A DNA stretch of 64,000 nt, taken from contig NZ_JAOPKC010000001.1 of the NCBI RefSeq assembly GCF_025517535.1, positions 434,001 to 498,000 on the forward strand. The letters run 5' to 3'. The notes under the pieces are model-generated. The model was not told the origin of the DNA. It was given only the letters and a program-made list of their open reading frames with translations, and did not search any database. Below, one piece after another: positions 49,840-58,665 of the stretch; position 1 is the stretch's first letter; every line of letters begins with the position of its first letter. This DNA is from Halapricum hydrolyticum (GTDB taxonomy: Archaea; Halobacteriota; Halobacteria; Halobacteriales; Haloarculaceae). The position numbers and the translations under genes are program-made.

Positions 49840-51162
49840 TCATCCAGGGGACCGCCCGAGCAGCGTAACGAGGACTTCGCGGACGGTCTCCGGACGGTGT
49901 CGCCAGACGACACCGGCCATGTTCGCGCCGAACAGCACCACGCCCACGCCGAGGAGGTTCCCCCCGGCGACGACCACCCACGTCGTCGCGAGTACGTCAC
50001 CGATCCAGAGACCGGCCAGTCCAGCCGCGAGCAGCCAGAGCTCGACGGTCGCGATCCGGTCGTCGTAGAGGTCGTCGACCATCGGCACCGACTCGTATCC
50101 CAGCCGGTCGCTGTAGCGGTGATACCAGACGATGAAGGGGACAACGTGGTAGAACGTCCCGACGATTGTCAGGGTGAACACGCCGACGAAAAGCAGGTGC
50201 GTCCCCGTCGGACCGCCAAAGCGCGTGAACACCGAGATCGGATTGCCGAGCCAGTAGGGGATCGTGAGCGCGATCCAGCCGACCAGCGACGCCGTCACGA
50301 GGCCGTATCGCCGCAAGAGCGGGCCGGTTTCGACGCGGGCCCGCCATAGCTGACGGGCGAGAAATCCCGAAAAGGCCAGTGCGCCGGCGAGCAACACGAC
50401 GCCGCCGATCGTCGCGACGCGAGTCGACCCGAGCAGCCGCCCGGCCGCGAGCAGTGCGATCCCGCCCGGGAGCGAGACCATCTCGACGTGCGCGAGGTGA
50501 GCGTCGACAGTCGTCTTCTCGGCCTGCGTGAACATCGGGGCGAGCTGGTAGAGTGCCCCGACGATGGTCGCGAGGACGAACCCGAAGACTGTGAGCGTCA
50601 GGTGTGCGAGCAGCAGTCGCGACGGCTCGATCAGCCCGCCGAGCAGCCGAACGGAGATGTCGGCGGCGAGCAACCAGCCGAGGACGGTAGCCACGAGCAG
50701 ACTGGCGAGCGCGAACGCGAAGTGCCCCTCGGTAATGTCGAACGTCCGCACGTCGGGAAGCGTGCGCACGATATTGTACGCGAAGACCCAGAACCCAACC
50801 AGTAACACGCCGCCACCGATCGGCAGCCACGCGTACTCGAACAGAAAGCCCGCCACCAGCCCGGCGACGCCCAGGGCCACCAGCCAGAGACTGGCAACCG
50901 AGAGCTGCCGGGAGTGGAGACTCGTTCCCGACCAGACGGGGACGAACTGCGTCATCGCGCCCATGATCGTCAGGCCGATCCAGCCCGCCAGCAGGAGGTG
51001 CAACGATCCGGCTCCAGCGGGGTCGATCCCCGGGACGAACGATCCCAGACCGGCGATCGCACCGCCGAGCAGGAGGATCGCCACGCCGACGACGAAGTGC
51101 GCGACGGGGATCGCAAGGGGCGGCTGGCTGTCGGTATCGAGGTCGCCCGAGAGTTGTTGCAT
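49840..51162 (-). CDS. NnrS-like multi-span membrane protein
   Basis: This 440-aa protein has about twelve spans and several conserved-looking histidines in membrane context (PVAHFVVGVAIL, GSLHLLLAGWIGLTIMGAMTQFVPVWSG, AHLTLTVFGFVLA, YHVVPFIVWYHRYS). That is the heme-copper oxidase subunit I/NnrS pattern. NnrS proteins protect against NO or report on it, and a heme-bound NO role fits the location. It lies 19 nt downstream of the radical SAM gene, probably co-transcribed. I cannot tell NnrS from a related heme protein by eye. Confidence 0.65.
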   Translation of the reverse strand: MQQLSGDLDTDSQPPLAIPVAHFVVGVAILLLGGAIAGLGSFVPGIDPAGAGSLHLLLAGWIGLTIMGAMTQFVPVWSGTSLHSRQLSVASLWLVALGVAGLVAGFLFEYAWLPIGGGVLLVGFWVFAYNIVRTLPDVRTFDITEGHFAFALASLLVATVLGWLLAADISVRLLGGLIEPSRLLLAHLTLTVFGFVLATIVGALYQLAPMFTQAEKTTVDAHLAHVEMVSLPGGIALLAAGRLLGSTRVATIGGVVLLAGALAFSGFLARQLWRARVETGPLLRRYGLVTASLVGWIALTIPYWLGNPISVFTRFGGPTGTHLLFVGVFTLTIVGTFYHVVPFIVWYHRYSDRLGYESVPMVDDLYDDRIATVELWLLAAGLAGLWIGDVLATTWVVVAGGNLLGVGVVLFGANMAGVVWRHRPETVREVLVTLLGRSPG

Positions 51163-51181
51163 CGTCTCTGTCCTCGCTCAG

Positions 51182-52303
51182 TCAATCGTCGGCCGGGCTC
51201 GACATCGATCTGTCGATCGTCTGTGCTGGCAGCGGCCCGTCGTATGCTTCCGGGACGTACGGACACAGCGGATCGCTCTCGAGGGGATCGCCCGTGTAGG
51301 CGTACGCTCGCGATCGAGAGCCGCCACAGACGCCACGGTACTCACAGGCTCCGCACTTGCCTTTCAGGTTCTCGACGTCCCGGAGGTCGGTAAACAGGTC
51401 GGAGTGCCGGTAGATGTCGACGATCGAGCGTTCCCGAACCGAGCCAGCCGACTCGGGGAGGAAACCCGACGGGTACACGTCCCCGCGGTGGCTCACGAAC
51501 GCGAACCCGTTGCCGGCCCGGATGCTCGTCCGGCGACCGATCTCGTCGGCTGTCGCGGGTGCGACGGCCTCGCCGCCCTGGCGTGCCTGGACCGCGACCC
51601 GGCGGTAGTGTGGAGCTTCGGTGGTCTTGATGCCGAACGAACGCGCTTCCGACTGTTCGAGCAGCCACTCCATGACGCGATCCGATCGGTCGGGGTCGAT
51701 CGGATCGAGCACCGTCCCGCGACCGATCGGCACGAGGAAGAACACCGACCAGAGAACGGCGCCGAGTTCTTCGACGAGATCCGCCAGGTCAGGCAGTTCA
51801 GCGAGCGTCTCCTGGCAGACAGTGGTGTTAATCTGGAGGGGAATCCCCTGCTCGCGGGCGTAGCGCGCGATCGAAACCGTCCCCTCGAAGCTGCCCGGTT
51901 CGCCCCGGAACTCGTCGTGGGCTCGGGCGGTCGCTCCGTCGATGCTCAGTGCCAGCCGTCGCAGCCCCGCGTCGGCCAACTCGTCGACGATCTCGGGCGT
52001 CAGCGCGTCGGTCCCGCTCGGCGTGAGTGTCATCGACAGCCCCTGATCGACGCCATACCGAACGAGCTCGACGAGATCGTCCCGGACGAGCGGATCCCCG
52101 CCGGAGAGCACGACGAGCTGTCCCTCCCCGAACTCGCTCGCGTCTTCGAGCAGTTGCTTTCCCTCTTCAGTGGTCAGCTCACCCGGGTGGCGATCGGGCT
52201 GGGCGTCCGCCCGGCAGTGCTTGCATTCGAGTTCACAGGCCTGTGTGACCTCCCAGATGAGAACGAACGGCCGTTCCGACAGATCGATGTCCCGAGGATG
52301 CAT
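51182..52303 (-). CDS. Radical SAM/SPASM protein (TIGR04053/heme-modifying type)
   Basis: This 373-aa enzyme has the radical SAM cluster C23-x3-C27-x2-C30 (TQACELECKHCRADAQ) and a SPASM Cys-rich C-terminus (GKCGACEYRGVCGGSRSRAYAYTGD, SDPLCPYVPEAY). The opening FVLIWEVTQACELECKHCRA is that of the family that includes AhbD/NirJ-type heme-modifying enzymes and TIGR04053. In a nirK organism it would not make heme d1, so another modification is likely. A CGAA-N4-TTCG dyad lies 47 nt upstream. Confidence 0.82.
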   Translation of the reverse strand: MHPRDIDLSERPFVLIWEVTQACELECKHCRADAQPDRHPGELTTEEGKQLLEDASEFGEGQLVVLSGGDPLVRDDLVELVRYGVDQGLSMTLTPSGTDALTPEIVDELADAGLRRLALSIDGATARAHDEFRGEPGSFEGTVSIARYAREQGIPLQINTTVCQETLAELPDLADLVEELGAVLWSVFFLVPIGRGTVLDPIDPDRSDRVMEWLLEQSEARSFGIKTTEAPHYRRVAVQARQGGEAVAPATADEIGRRTSIRAGNGFAFVSHRGDVYPSGFLPESAGSVRERSIVDIYRHSDLFTDLRDVENLKGKCGACEYRGVCGGSRSRAYAYTGDPLESDPLCPYVPEAYDGPLPAQTIDRSMSSPADD

Positions 52304-52349
52304 GCGTCTCTCTCCGATGATTGCCGCGCCACGTCCGAGTCAGGCGCCC

Positions 52350-52361
52350 CGAACATATTCG
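52350..52361. promoter_or_regulatory. CGAA-CATA-TTCG dyad upstream of the radical SAM gene
   Basis: An exact dyad, 47 nt from the start codon at 52303 on the minus strand and ~100 nt upstream of the divergent DUF2249 gene. Confidence 0.7.
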
Positions 52362-52410
52362 TCGGATTCGGTGTGGTGCGCTCGATCGGATCCGGGAGAA
52401 CGAACGCGGG

Positions 52411-52422
52411 CGAACACGTTCG
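52411..52422. promoter_or_regulatory. CGAA-CACG-TTCG dyad upstream of the second DUF2249 gene
   Basis: An exact dyad (five perfect base pairs per arm) ending 38 nt before ATG 52461. Together with 52350 it suggests bidirectional control from one 157-bp spacer. Confidence 0.7.
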
Positions 52423-52460
52423 GGTGAACCGTTGCCAGCACGCGGACACACGCGATAGGT

Positions 52461-52715
52461 ATGGAGCCGACAGTCGTACTCGACAGCGAGGTGGTTCCGG
52501 ATCGGCCCGATTACGAAACGCTCGACGTCCGCGAGCTCCCGCCGCCGAAGCCGCTTCAGGAGACGCTCGAAGCAGTCGTCAATCTCGACGAGCGCGTCCT
52601 GATCCAGATCAACGATCGAACGCCCCAGCATCTGTTCCCGAAACTCGAGGAGCGAGGGCTCGAACACGAGTCGGTGGGCGACGATCCGGTCTACACTGCG
52701 ATATGGGTGCCCTGA
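52461..52715 (+). CDS. DUF2249 protein (second copy)
   Basis: An 84-aa DUF2249 domain (TLDVRELPPPKPLQETLEAVVNLDERVLIQIND to YTAIWVP), with the LDVREL-x-PP start and the VLIQIN strand of the family. It is divergently transcribed from the radical SAM gene with its own exact dyad. Function unknown; see also the DUF2249 gene at 42661 and the domain in the Mrp protein. Confidence 0.85.
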   Translation: MEPTVVLDSEVVPDRPDYETLDVRELPPPKPLQETLEAVVNLDERVLIQINDRTPQHLFPKLEERGLEHESVGDDPVYTAIWVP

Positions 52716-52836
52716 CGTGTCACTGGCCGTGTGGACCCGCCCCGCGGCTTCGGCGCTGAGCGACGTGACGCTGCCTCGCACGCCGAGTGCGGGCAAGGTA
52801 TGGTATTTATGATCCACCCTCGACAAAGTACGGAAG

Positions 52837-54111
52837 ATGGACGAGTCTTTCCGAGTGCTAGCGGTCGACGACGATCCGGGCATCTCGGAGCTGATCACCG
52901 AGTTCTTACCTCGGGAAGACGACCGTTTCATCGTCGAGACCGCTACGTCAGCGACCGAGGCAATAGATCGCTTCGACCAGGAAGTGTTCGATGCGATCAT
53001 TTCCGACTATCAAATGCCGGATGTAGACGGGCTCGACTTTCTGGAGACGATTCGAGACGATTTCGATAGCGATATCCCGTTCATCATCTTCACCGGCAAA
53101 GGACGTGAGGAGGTAGCGATCGACGCGCTCAATTTCGGGGCCGATCGGTACCTCCAGAAGGGGGGCGATCCCACGTCTCAGTACAGCGTATTGGCTGATG
53201 CTGTCCGCAACGAGATCGAGAAACACCAGACGAAAGCCGAGTTACGGGCACTGAACCAGGAGCTCACGGCGCAAAATCAACAGCTGGAAGCGTATACCGA
53301 GCAGCTCGAAACGACCGAACAACGACTCCGGGACGAGATCGAGGAGCGAAAGAAGCGCGAACAGGAGTTGAAACGCCACAAACGACTCCTCGACGCCCTG
53401 TTCGATTTCGTTCCGATTCACCTGTTCATCAAGGATCGAAAGGGTCGCCACCTCTGGGTGAGCAGCGAGTTCTACGACGATCCCGAGCGATGGATCGGCA
53501 ACAGGGACACGGAAGTCGAGTACGACGTCCCGGAAGAATTCTCCGAAGAGGCGTACGAAGACGACATGCAGGTTATCGAAGAGGGAGAGCGAATCATCGA
53601 CAAAGAAACCTACGACGAAGCTCGGGGCAGATATTTCCTCACGTCGAAAGTACCCTGGCGCGACGAGGACGGCGACGTCGTCGGACTCCTCGGCTATTCG
53701 TTCGACGTCACCGAACAGAAAGAACGCGAACAGCGGCTGCAGACGATCATCAACAACCTGCCCGGGATCGTCTACCGGTGCAAGCAACAACCGGGGTGGC
53801 CGATGGAGATGGTTCGCGGCCGTGCGGAGGAGTTGACCGGCTATACGGCCGACGAGATCGAACGTGGCACGGTGAGCTGGGGCGATGATATCATCCACCC
53901 GGAAGACAGAAACTGGGTCTGGGAAGACGTCAACCGGGCGACCTCGGGCGGCGAGCCCTTCGAATTGACCTACCGGATCCAGACGCGATCCGGCGAACGG
54001 CGATGGGTCTGGGAGCAGGGACAGCCCGCACGGACCGGGGGAGACGTGACTCAGATAGAAGGGTTCATTATGGACATACCTGAAGACATTCACAGTGCAG
54101 GCCAGTCCTGA
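52837..54111 (+). CDS. Response regulator with two PAS domains and no kinase
   Basis: This 424-aa protein has a receiver domain (residues 1-120, D57 phosphoacceptor in IISDYQMPDVDG), a coiled-coil linker (~130-180), and two PAS domains (~185-300 and ~300-420). It lacks a histidine-kinase core (no H-box, no ATP-lid motifs), so it cannot phosphorylate by itself. Such REC-PAS proteins are common in haloarchaea and may work in trans. TATTTAT at ~52803-52809 is the TATA box of a leaderless promoter. Confidence 0.85.
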   Translation: MDESFRVLAVDDDPGISELITEFLPREDDRFIVETATSATEAIDRFDQEVFDAIISDYQMPDVDGLDFLETIRDDFDSDIPFIIFTGKGREEVAIDALNFGADRYLQKGGDPTSQYSVLADAVRNEIEKHQTKAELRALNQELTAQNQQLEAYTEQLETTEQRLRDEIEERKKREQELKRHKRLLDALFDFVPIHLFIKDRKGRHLWVSSEFYDDPERWIGNRDTEVEYDVPEEFSEEAYEDDMQVIEEGERIIDKETYDEARGRYFLTSKVPWRDEDGDVVGLLGYSFDVTEQKEREQRLQTIINNLPGIVYRCKQQPGWPMEMVRGRAEELTGYTADEIERGTVSWGDDIIHPEDRNWVWEDVNRATSGGEPFELTYRIQTRSGERRWVWEQGQPARTGGDVTQIEGFIMDIPEDIHSAGQS

Positions 54112-54168
54112 GAACGGGACGGTGGAAATACGTGTCCGACACGGATCCGTTCGGACAGACCGATCGGG

Positions 54169-55410
54169 TCAGGGGCGGACCGTCGTCAGCTCCCAGGCGT
54201 CCGGGCTCTTGCGGCGTACTTCGAACGGTTCGATCGCCGCCGGTTCGACCTCGGCGAGGTTCGCGAGGTACTGTCGGATCGGCGTCGGATCGCGGTCGCT
54301 GACCACGCGGAACTGCTCGCCGGATTCGAGCGTCTCGAAGGTTTCCCGGACCCGATCGCGTCGCGGCTCGGGGTCAAGGCCGCGGATGTCGACGGCGTCT
54401 GCCGGCGGTTCGTAGGCCGCAAGCGCGTCGAACTCGGTCTCGATCGCCTCGGCGAGGTCGCGAACCCCATCGGGTGCGGAGCCGACCTCGGGACGCTCCT
54501 GGAACTCCGCCTCGAACGGGAGCGTCGCCAGGACCTCCGTCGAGAGATCCGAGAGGTTGTCCTCGAAGAGGTCGTTCGGCTCGCCACAGTGGTCGCAGGT
54601 GAACTCGGCCATGTTGACGACGGCGCCGAGCACGGGGACGCCCTCGTCGAGGAAGAGATCGATCGTCCGGTTGGTGTCGGCGACGCTGGTGTGAAACGGC
54701 GTCGTCACCACGATCAGTCCGTCGACCGGCACGTCCTGCAACGTCGTCAGCACCACGTCGCCGGTGCCGGGCGGCAGATCGATCACGAGCGTCCCGTCGC
54801 TACGCCAGGCAGTGTCGCCGAACAGATCCGAAACGGCGTCGTGGACCATCGCGCCGCGCCAGGCCAGCGGGACGTCGGACTGGAGCAGTCCGATCCCCAT
54901 CAGCTCCAGTCCATCGTGAGCGATGGGGATCGGATTCCCGTCGTCGGTCGCGTATACGGGTCCATCGACGTCGAGGATCCGATCGACGTTCGGGCCGTGG
55001 ACGTCGGCGTCGAACAGCGCGACGTCGTCGTCGGCCGCCAGCGCCGCCGCGAGATGGGTCGCGACTGTCGACTTGCCGACGCCGCCTTTCGCGCTGGCGA
55101 CGGCGATCACGCGGTCGAAATCCTCGACGCTGGTTCGCAACTCCGCGTCCGGCCCGGCCTGTTCGACCTGGACGTTTTCGATCCCGGGGATCGCTTCAGT
55201 CACCTCCAGGATCGCGGTCATCACGTTCTCGTCGGAAGCCGCCGGATACGGCGATATGTCGACGATGACCGTCAGATTGCCGCCGTGAAGGTCGATCTCG
55301 TAGACGACGCCGGCGCTGATGAGATCCGACTCGATACCCGGCACCGACACCTCCGAAAGCGCCTCTCTGACCGCCTCGTGGGGATCGTCGGGGAGTTCGG
55401 ATGTGGACAT
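54169..55410 (-). CDS. Mrp/ApbC-type Fe-S carrier fused to MIP18-like and DUF2249 domains
   Basis: This 413-aa three-part fusion has an N-terminal MIP18/DUF59-like domain (~5-80), a Mrp/NBP35 ATPase (P-loop ASAKGGVGKST, residues 105-115; ligand pair CDHC near 272) and a C-terminal DUF2249 domain (~342-413, VDIRGLDPEPRRDRVRETFETLESG to DAWELTTVRP). Mrp proteins deliver Fe-S clusters. The DUF2249 appendix is unusual and makes this the third DUF2249 domain of the window. It is the last gene of the nar run, 2 nt after the HEAT gene, so a role in maturing NarG/NarH clusters is plausible. Confidence 0.88.
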   Translation of the reverse strand: MSTSELPDDPHEAVREALSEVSVPGIESDLISAGVVYEIDLHGGNLTVIVDISPYPAASDENVMTAILEVTEAIPGIENVQVEQAGPDAELRTSVEDFDRVIAVASAKGGVGKSTVATHLAAALAADDDVALFDADVHGPNVDRILDVDGPVYATDDGNPIPIAHDGLELMGIGLLQSDVPLAWRGAMVHDAVSDLFGDTAWRSDGTLVIDLPPGTGDVVLTTLQDVPVDGLIVVTTPFHTSVADTNRTIDLFLDEGVPVLGAVVNMAEFTCDHCGEPNDLFEDNLSDLSTEVLATLPFEAEFQERPEVGSAPDGVRDLAEAIETEFDALAAYEPPADAVDIRGLDPEPRRDRVRETFETLESGEQFRVVSDRDPTPIRQYLANLAEVEPAAIEPFEVRRKSPDAWELTTVRP

Positions 55411-55412
55411 TG

Positions 55413-56315
55413 TCAGAGGTCCGGTGGGACGTCGTGGCGCGGCTGGTCGGTCGGAACGGTACTCCTGGTGAACAGCTCGCGACGATCGCTGTCGCTGTCG
55501 AGTGCGTGCGTGGCCGCCTCGGCGACGATGTCACTGTCATCATCACGAAGACGGTCGAGCGCCGCTCGCGCCCGCTCGTCGTCGAAATCGCCGAGCAACT
55601 CCGCGACCCACTCGCGGACGCGTTCGCTGTCGTCGTCCTCGAACGCGAGCAGCGTCTCCAGCAGGTCCGCCCCGCTGTGTTTCGACAGCGACAGCAGGGC
55701 GTTGCGCCGCACGGCGTGATGCTCGTCTTCGAGCCGTGCTTCGATCGCGTCAGCGTGTGCCCGCCGATCGCGACCGTCGAGGACGACGACGGCCTCCGCA
55801 CGGACCCACGGGTTCGGATCGTCGAGCGCCTCGCGGGCGACCGTCGACGCGACATCGGCCCCGAGGTCGCCCAGCGCCTCGACGGCGAACTGGCGAACGT
55901 CCGGATCGGGGTCCTCGTGGACCCGCGTGGCCAGCGCGTCGACGACGGCGTCGATCGGCTCGCGCTCGGCGAGCGCCAGTGCCGCCCGCCGTCGTTTCGG
56001 AGCCGGGCCCGTTTCGAGCGTTTCGAGGAGCTCCGCATGCCCGTCGTCTGCGACCGGCGTCGTGTCGGCGACGGTCAGTTCCGCCGGCGTCGCCGTACCG
56101 ATCGTGACGTCGTCGCGCCCGACTTCGATGTCGGCCAGCGATTCGATCTCGGCGTCGAATCCGGGACTCTTCGCGGGATCGAGCTGCGGGTCCGGCGGGC
56201 CGTCCGCTTCGGGGTGCTCGCTCTCCGAGGCCCCGAGTTCCGGGTCCGCCAGGTCGTCGCTGTCGAACCCTGACTCCGACGTGGCGTCGGGCTGGAAGTC
56301 GTCCGGATCGGTCAC
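55413..56315 (-). CDS. HEAT-repeat protein in the nar operon
   Basis: This 300-aa acidic protein starts at GTG 56315, in a GTGA overlap with the upstream membrane protein gene. Residues ~115-280 are PBS-lyase/HEAT-like repeats (VRQFAVEALGDLGADV, VRAEAVVVLDGR, VRRNALLSLSKHSG, VREWVAELLGDF). They are preceded by a disordered Asp/Glu-rich region. HEAT repeats make binding surfaces, so it may be a dedicated scaffold or chaperone for the Nar complex. Function unknown. Confidence 0.75.
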   Translation of the reverse strand: MTDPDDFQPDATSESGFDSDDLADPELGASESEHPEADGPPDPQLDPAKSPGFDAEIESLADIEVGRDDVTIGTATPAELTVADTTPVADDGHAELLETLETGPAPKRRRAALALAEREPIDAVVDALATRVHEDPDPDVRQFAVEALGDLGADVASTVAREALDDPNPWVRAEAVVVLDGRDRRAHADAIEARLEDEHHAVRRNALLSLSKHSGADLLETLLAFEDDDSERVREWVAELLGDFDDERARAALDRLRDDDSDIVAEAATHALDSDSDRRELFTRSTVPTDQPRHDVPPDL

Positions 56316-57160
56316 GCCGAGACACCTCCTCGGCGCTCGACCAGCAGCAGCACGCCCAGCACGACTGCGAGCGCCCGCGGCAGCGAGGCCGGGACGCCGG
56401 CGGCAAAGAGGAGTCCCGCCCCGAGGAGTGCGTGCCAGTGGCGCGTCCGTGCGGCCGCGCTGGCGGTCGTCGTGAGCCCGGCCAGCCCGACGGCGAGGAC
56501 GAGCAGCGACGCGCCGACGACGCCACCGCCGATCAGCGTCACTGCGCCGGTGACAAAGGGTGCGCTCAGCCCGATCGCGACCAGCACTGCCGCAACGAGG
56601 CCACCGAACGCCCAGTCGGTCCGTCCGTGCCCGAGCAGCGCAGGTGTGGCCGCCGCGCCGAGCAACGCGAGGTTCGTCCCGATCGGCCACAGCGTCGCCG
56701 ACGCGACGCCGATGCCGGCCGCCAGCGAGACGGCGACCGCCGACACGAGCGCCACGACGGGCAGCGCGTGCCAGTCGAGGGAGCGATCGACCTGCCGCCA
56801 GCGCCTGGCGACGGCGAGCGAGCCACCGGCGACGACTGCGACGACCGCAGCCGTCGTTGCTGCCGGGACGATCGCCGCCAGCAGGCCGAACACGCCGACG
56901 AACGCGAGGCCGATCCGCTCCGGGGCGTCGTCAGTAGCGGTCGCGACGACGAGCGCGCCCAGCGCCGGACCGAGCGTCGCCAGGAGCTGCAGCGTCCCCA
57001 TCGATCCTGCGACGCCCGACGCGAGATTCGCGTTCAGGGCAACGCGCGCGACGAGGAGTCCGGCCGCGCCGGCGAGTCCGAAGACCCCAGCGACGAGACG
57101 CGTGTCGACGTCGAGACTGCGCAGCTCGGGTAACGCGTCGGCAGTCGCTACCCTAGTCAT
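56312..57160 (-). CDS. Multi-span membrane protein of the nar operon
   Basis: I start at MTRVATADALPELRSLDVD (ATG 57160), overlapping narJ by 8 bp; the open frame continues upstream only because of narJ's other frame. The 282-aa product has about ten short Ala/Leu/Val-rich spans with almost no charged loops. In Haloferax nar clusters an unnamed membrane protein lies at about this position. It is not recognisably NarI: no heme-b histidine pattern could be made out. Confidence 0.7.
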   Translation of the reverse strand: MTRVATADALPELRSLDVDTRLVAGVFGLAGAAGLLVARVALNANLASGVAGSMGTLQLLATLGPALGALVVATATDDAPERIGLAFVGVFGLLAAIVPAATTAAVVAVVAGGSLAVARRWRQVDRSLDWHALPVVALVSAVAVSLAAGIGVASATLWPIGTNLALLGAAATPALLGHGRTDWAFGGLVAAVLVAIGLSAPFVTGAVTLIGGGVVGASLLVLAVGLAGLTTTASAAARTRHWHALLGAGLLFAAGVPASLPRALAVVLGVLLLVERRGGVSA

Positions 57161-57839
57161 GGTCACTCGCCCCGTAGCGCTCCCGCAGGTCGCGGCTGTC
57201 GCTGGAGACGACCCGTTCGAGCAGTCGAGCCAGGTCGGCGTAAAACGTCGCCTCGACGTCTTCGAGACGCCGTTCGAGCGCCGTCGCGAACGGGTCGAGG
57301 TGTCGATCGAGGAAGTCCCGGCGTGCGCGGGCGGCGTCGGTCTCGCCTGCGGCCTCGCGCCGGGCGAGATAGGCCGCGAACTCCAGTTCCAGCCTGAGGT
57401 TGTCGTGGTGGTCGCGCTCCTCGCTGGACACAGACAGCCCGAAGTGCTCGTAAGCGCGTGCGAGATCGACGTTGATCGCGTTCCAGTCCACGTCGCGGTA
57501 CTTCGATTCGTACAGCGGGACGGGCGGCCCCTCGCTCTCCAGGGAGCCGTCGGTCCGGTCGGTGTACTCGGCGTGGCCGAGCGTGAACAGCCGGTTGTAC
57601 GTCCCACAGAGCTCCTCGTATCCCTGCTCTGTTTCGAGGCGCGGACGCTCGACAGACAGCGACGACCGTTCGAGGTAGGTATCGACCTCCCTCGCCAGAT
57701 CTCCGTCGGTCGCGGCCGCGTGGAACTCCCGATCGGGGTTGTCGAAGGCGCGCGCAAGCAGTGCGTACAGTGCGCTCCTGGCCGCGGCGTCCCGGTCGTA
57801 CGTGTCGGCGGTGTCGCTCCGGGTCGCCACGTCACTCAC
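57153..57839 (-). CDS. narJ: NarJ/TorD-type chaperone
   Basis: This 228-aa helical protein is of the TorD/NarJ redox-enzyme maturation family (ARSALYALLARAFDNPD, CGTYNRLFTLGH, PPVPLYESKYRDVDWNAINVDLARAYEHFGLSVSSEERDHHDNLRLELEFAAYL; the last motif is the Y-x-G-x6-E-x-PDH-like region). It binds the NarG Tat signal and helps insert molybdopterin. Start GTG 57839 overlaps the heme-b subunit gene by 8 bp. Confidence 0.88.
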   Translation of the reverse strand: MSDVATRSDTADTYDRDAAARSALYALLARAFDNPDREFHAAATDGDLAREVDTYLERSSLSVERPRLETEQGYEELCGTYNRLFTLGHAEYTDRTDGSLESEGPPVPLYESKYRDVDWNAINVDLARAYEHFGLSVSSEERDHHDNLRLELEFAAYLARREAAGETDAARARRDFLDRHLDPFATALERRLEDVEATFYADLARLLERVVSSDSRDLRERYGASDHD

Positions 57840-58665
57840 CTCCGCCGGTTCGCACTCGTCGGATGCCCTGTATGGTCACGACGACGACGGCGACGATCGC
57901 GATCCCGGCGATCGCCCACAGGATCGACTCGAACGGTGGCCCGCCCGAGTCGCCGGCAAGCGGCAGGTAGTACCACTCGCTGACGGCCTTGTGACCGGAT
58001 CGCTCGGCATTGCCGCCGTCCCAGACGCCGAAGGCGATATCGAGATCCTCGCCGCCGGTGATGGCCGTCCGATTGTCACCCGCCGGATCGACAGGTCGGT
58101 TGAACACGACAGTCCAGGTGCCGTCCTCGCCGCTCCCGGTGTGTTCGGCCCACGTCTGTACCGAGGCGTCTTCGAACTCCGTCGTGGATCCCTGCCCGCC
58201 GGCCAGCAGCTCCTCGGTGCCGGTGTCGGCGTTCCAGTACCAGACGTTCACGAGGTTCGACTGGCTCCCCATCGCGATCGCCGGCTGCACGCCGGGATCG
58301 GCCGGGATCTGGACCGCGACCGCGTCGGCGAAGGCCTGTGGTGCGCTGGCGCTCTCGCTGGCTTCTTCGTCCTGCCACTGCATGCGCAGGTAGACCTCGC
58401 CATCGGAGCGAGCGGCCTGCACCTCGACAGACCGCGTCGAGACCATCTCGGCGTTCGGCAGCCCGCTCGGCGCGGATTCGAGCGGCACTTCAGCGGCCGG
58501 GACATCCTCCCAGCCCGAGGCGTCCGTCCCGTCGAGGTCGTCTTCGACTGTCGGTGACGGGATCTCGTACGCCGGTCTAGCGTCCGCGAGCAGCGGCATC
58601 GCGCCCGCGACGACGACCAGTAGTGCCGCAAGCGCGACGAACGTCCACGTCGATCGGTCAGTCAT
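57832..58665 (-). CDS. Heme-b subunit of type II DMSO reductase-family nitrate reductase
   Basis: This 277-aa protein has an N-terminal signal/anchor (TWTFVALAALLVVVAGAMPLL), an outer beta-sandwich of the ethylbenzene/perchlorate/chlorate reductase gamma-subunit type (WEDVPAAEVPLE to FGVWDGGNAERSGHKAVSEWYYL) and a C-terminal membrane span (ILWAIAGIAIVAVVVV). I start at ATG 58665 (MTDRSTWT); a TTG seven codons earlier is within the inserted repeat. Its position after narH fits the outward-facing archaeal Nar, in which this subunit hands electrons to NarGH. Confidence 0.82.
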   Translation of the reverse strand: MTDRSTWTFVALAALLVVVAGAMPLLADARPAYEIPSPTVEDDLDGTDASGWEDVPAAEVPLESAPSGLPNAEMVSTRSVEVQAARSDGEVYLRMQWQDEEASESASAPQAFADAVAVQIPADPGVQPAIAMGSQSNLVNVWYWNADTGTEELLAGGQGSTTEFEDASVQTWAEHTGSGEDGTWTVVFNRPVDPAGDNRTAITGGEDLDIAFGVWDGGNAERSGHKAVSEWYYLPLAGDSGGPPFESILWAIAGIAIVAVVVVTIQGIRRVRTGGGE

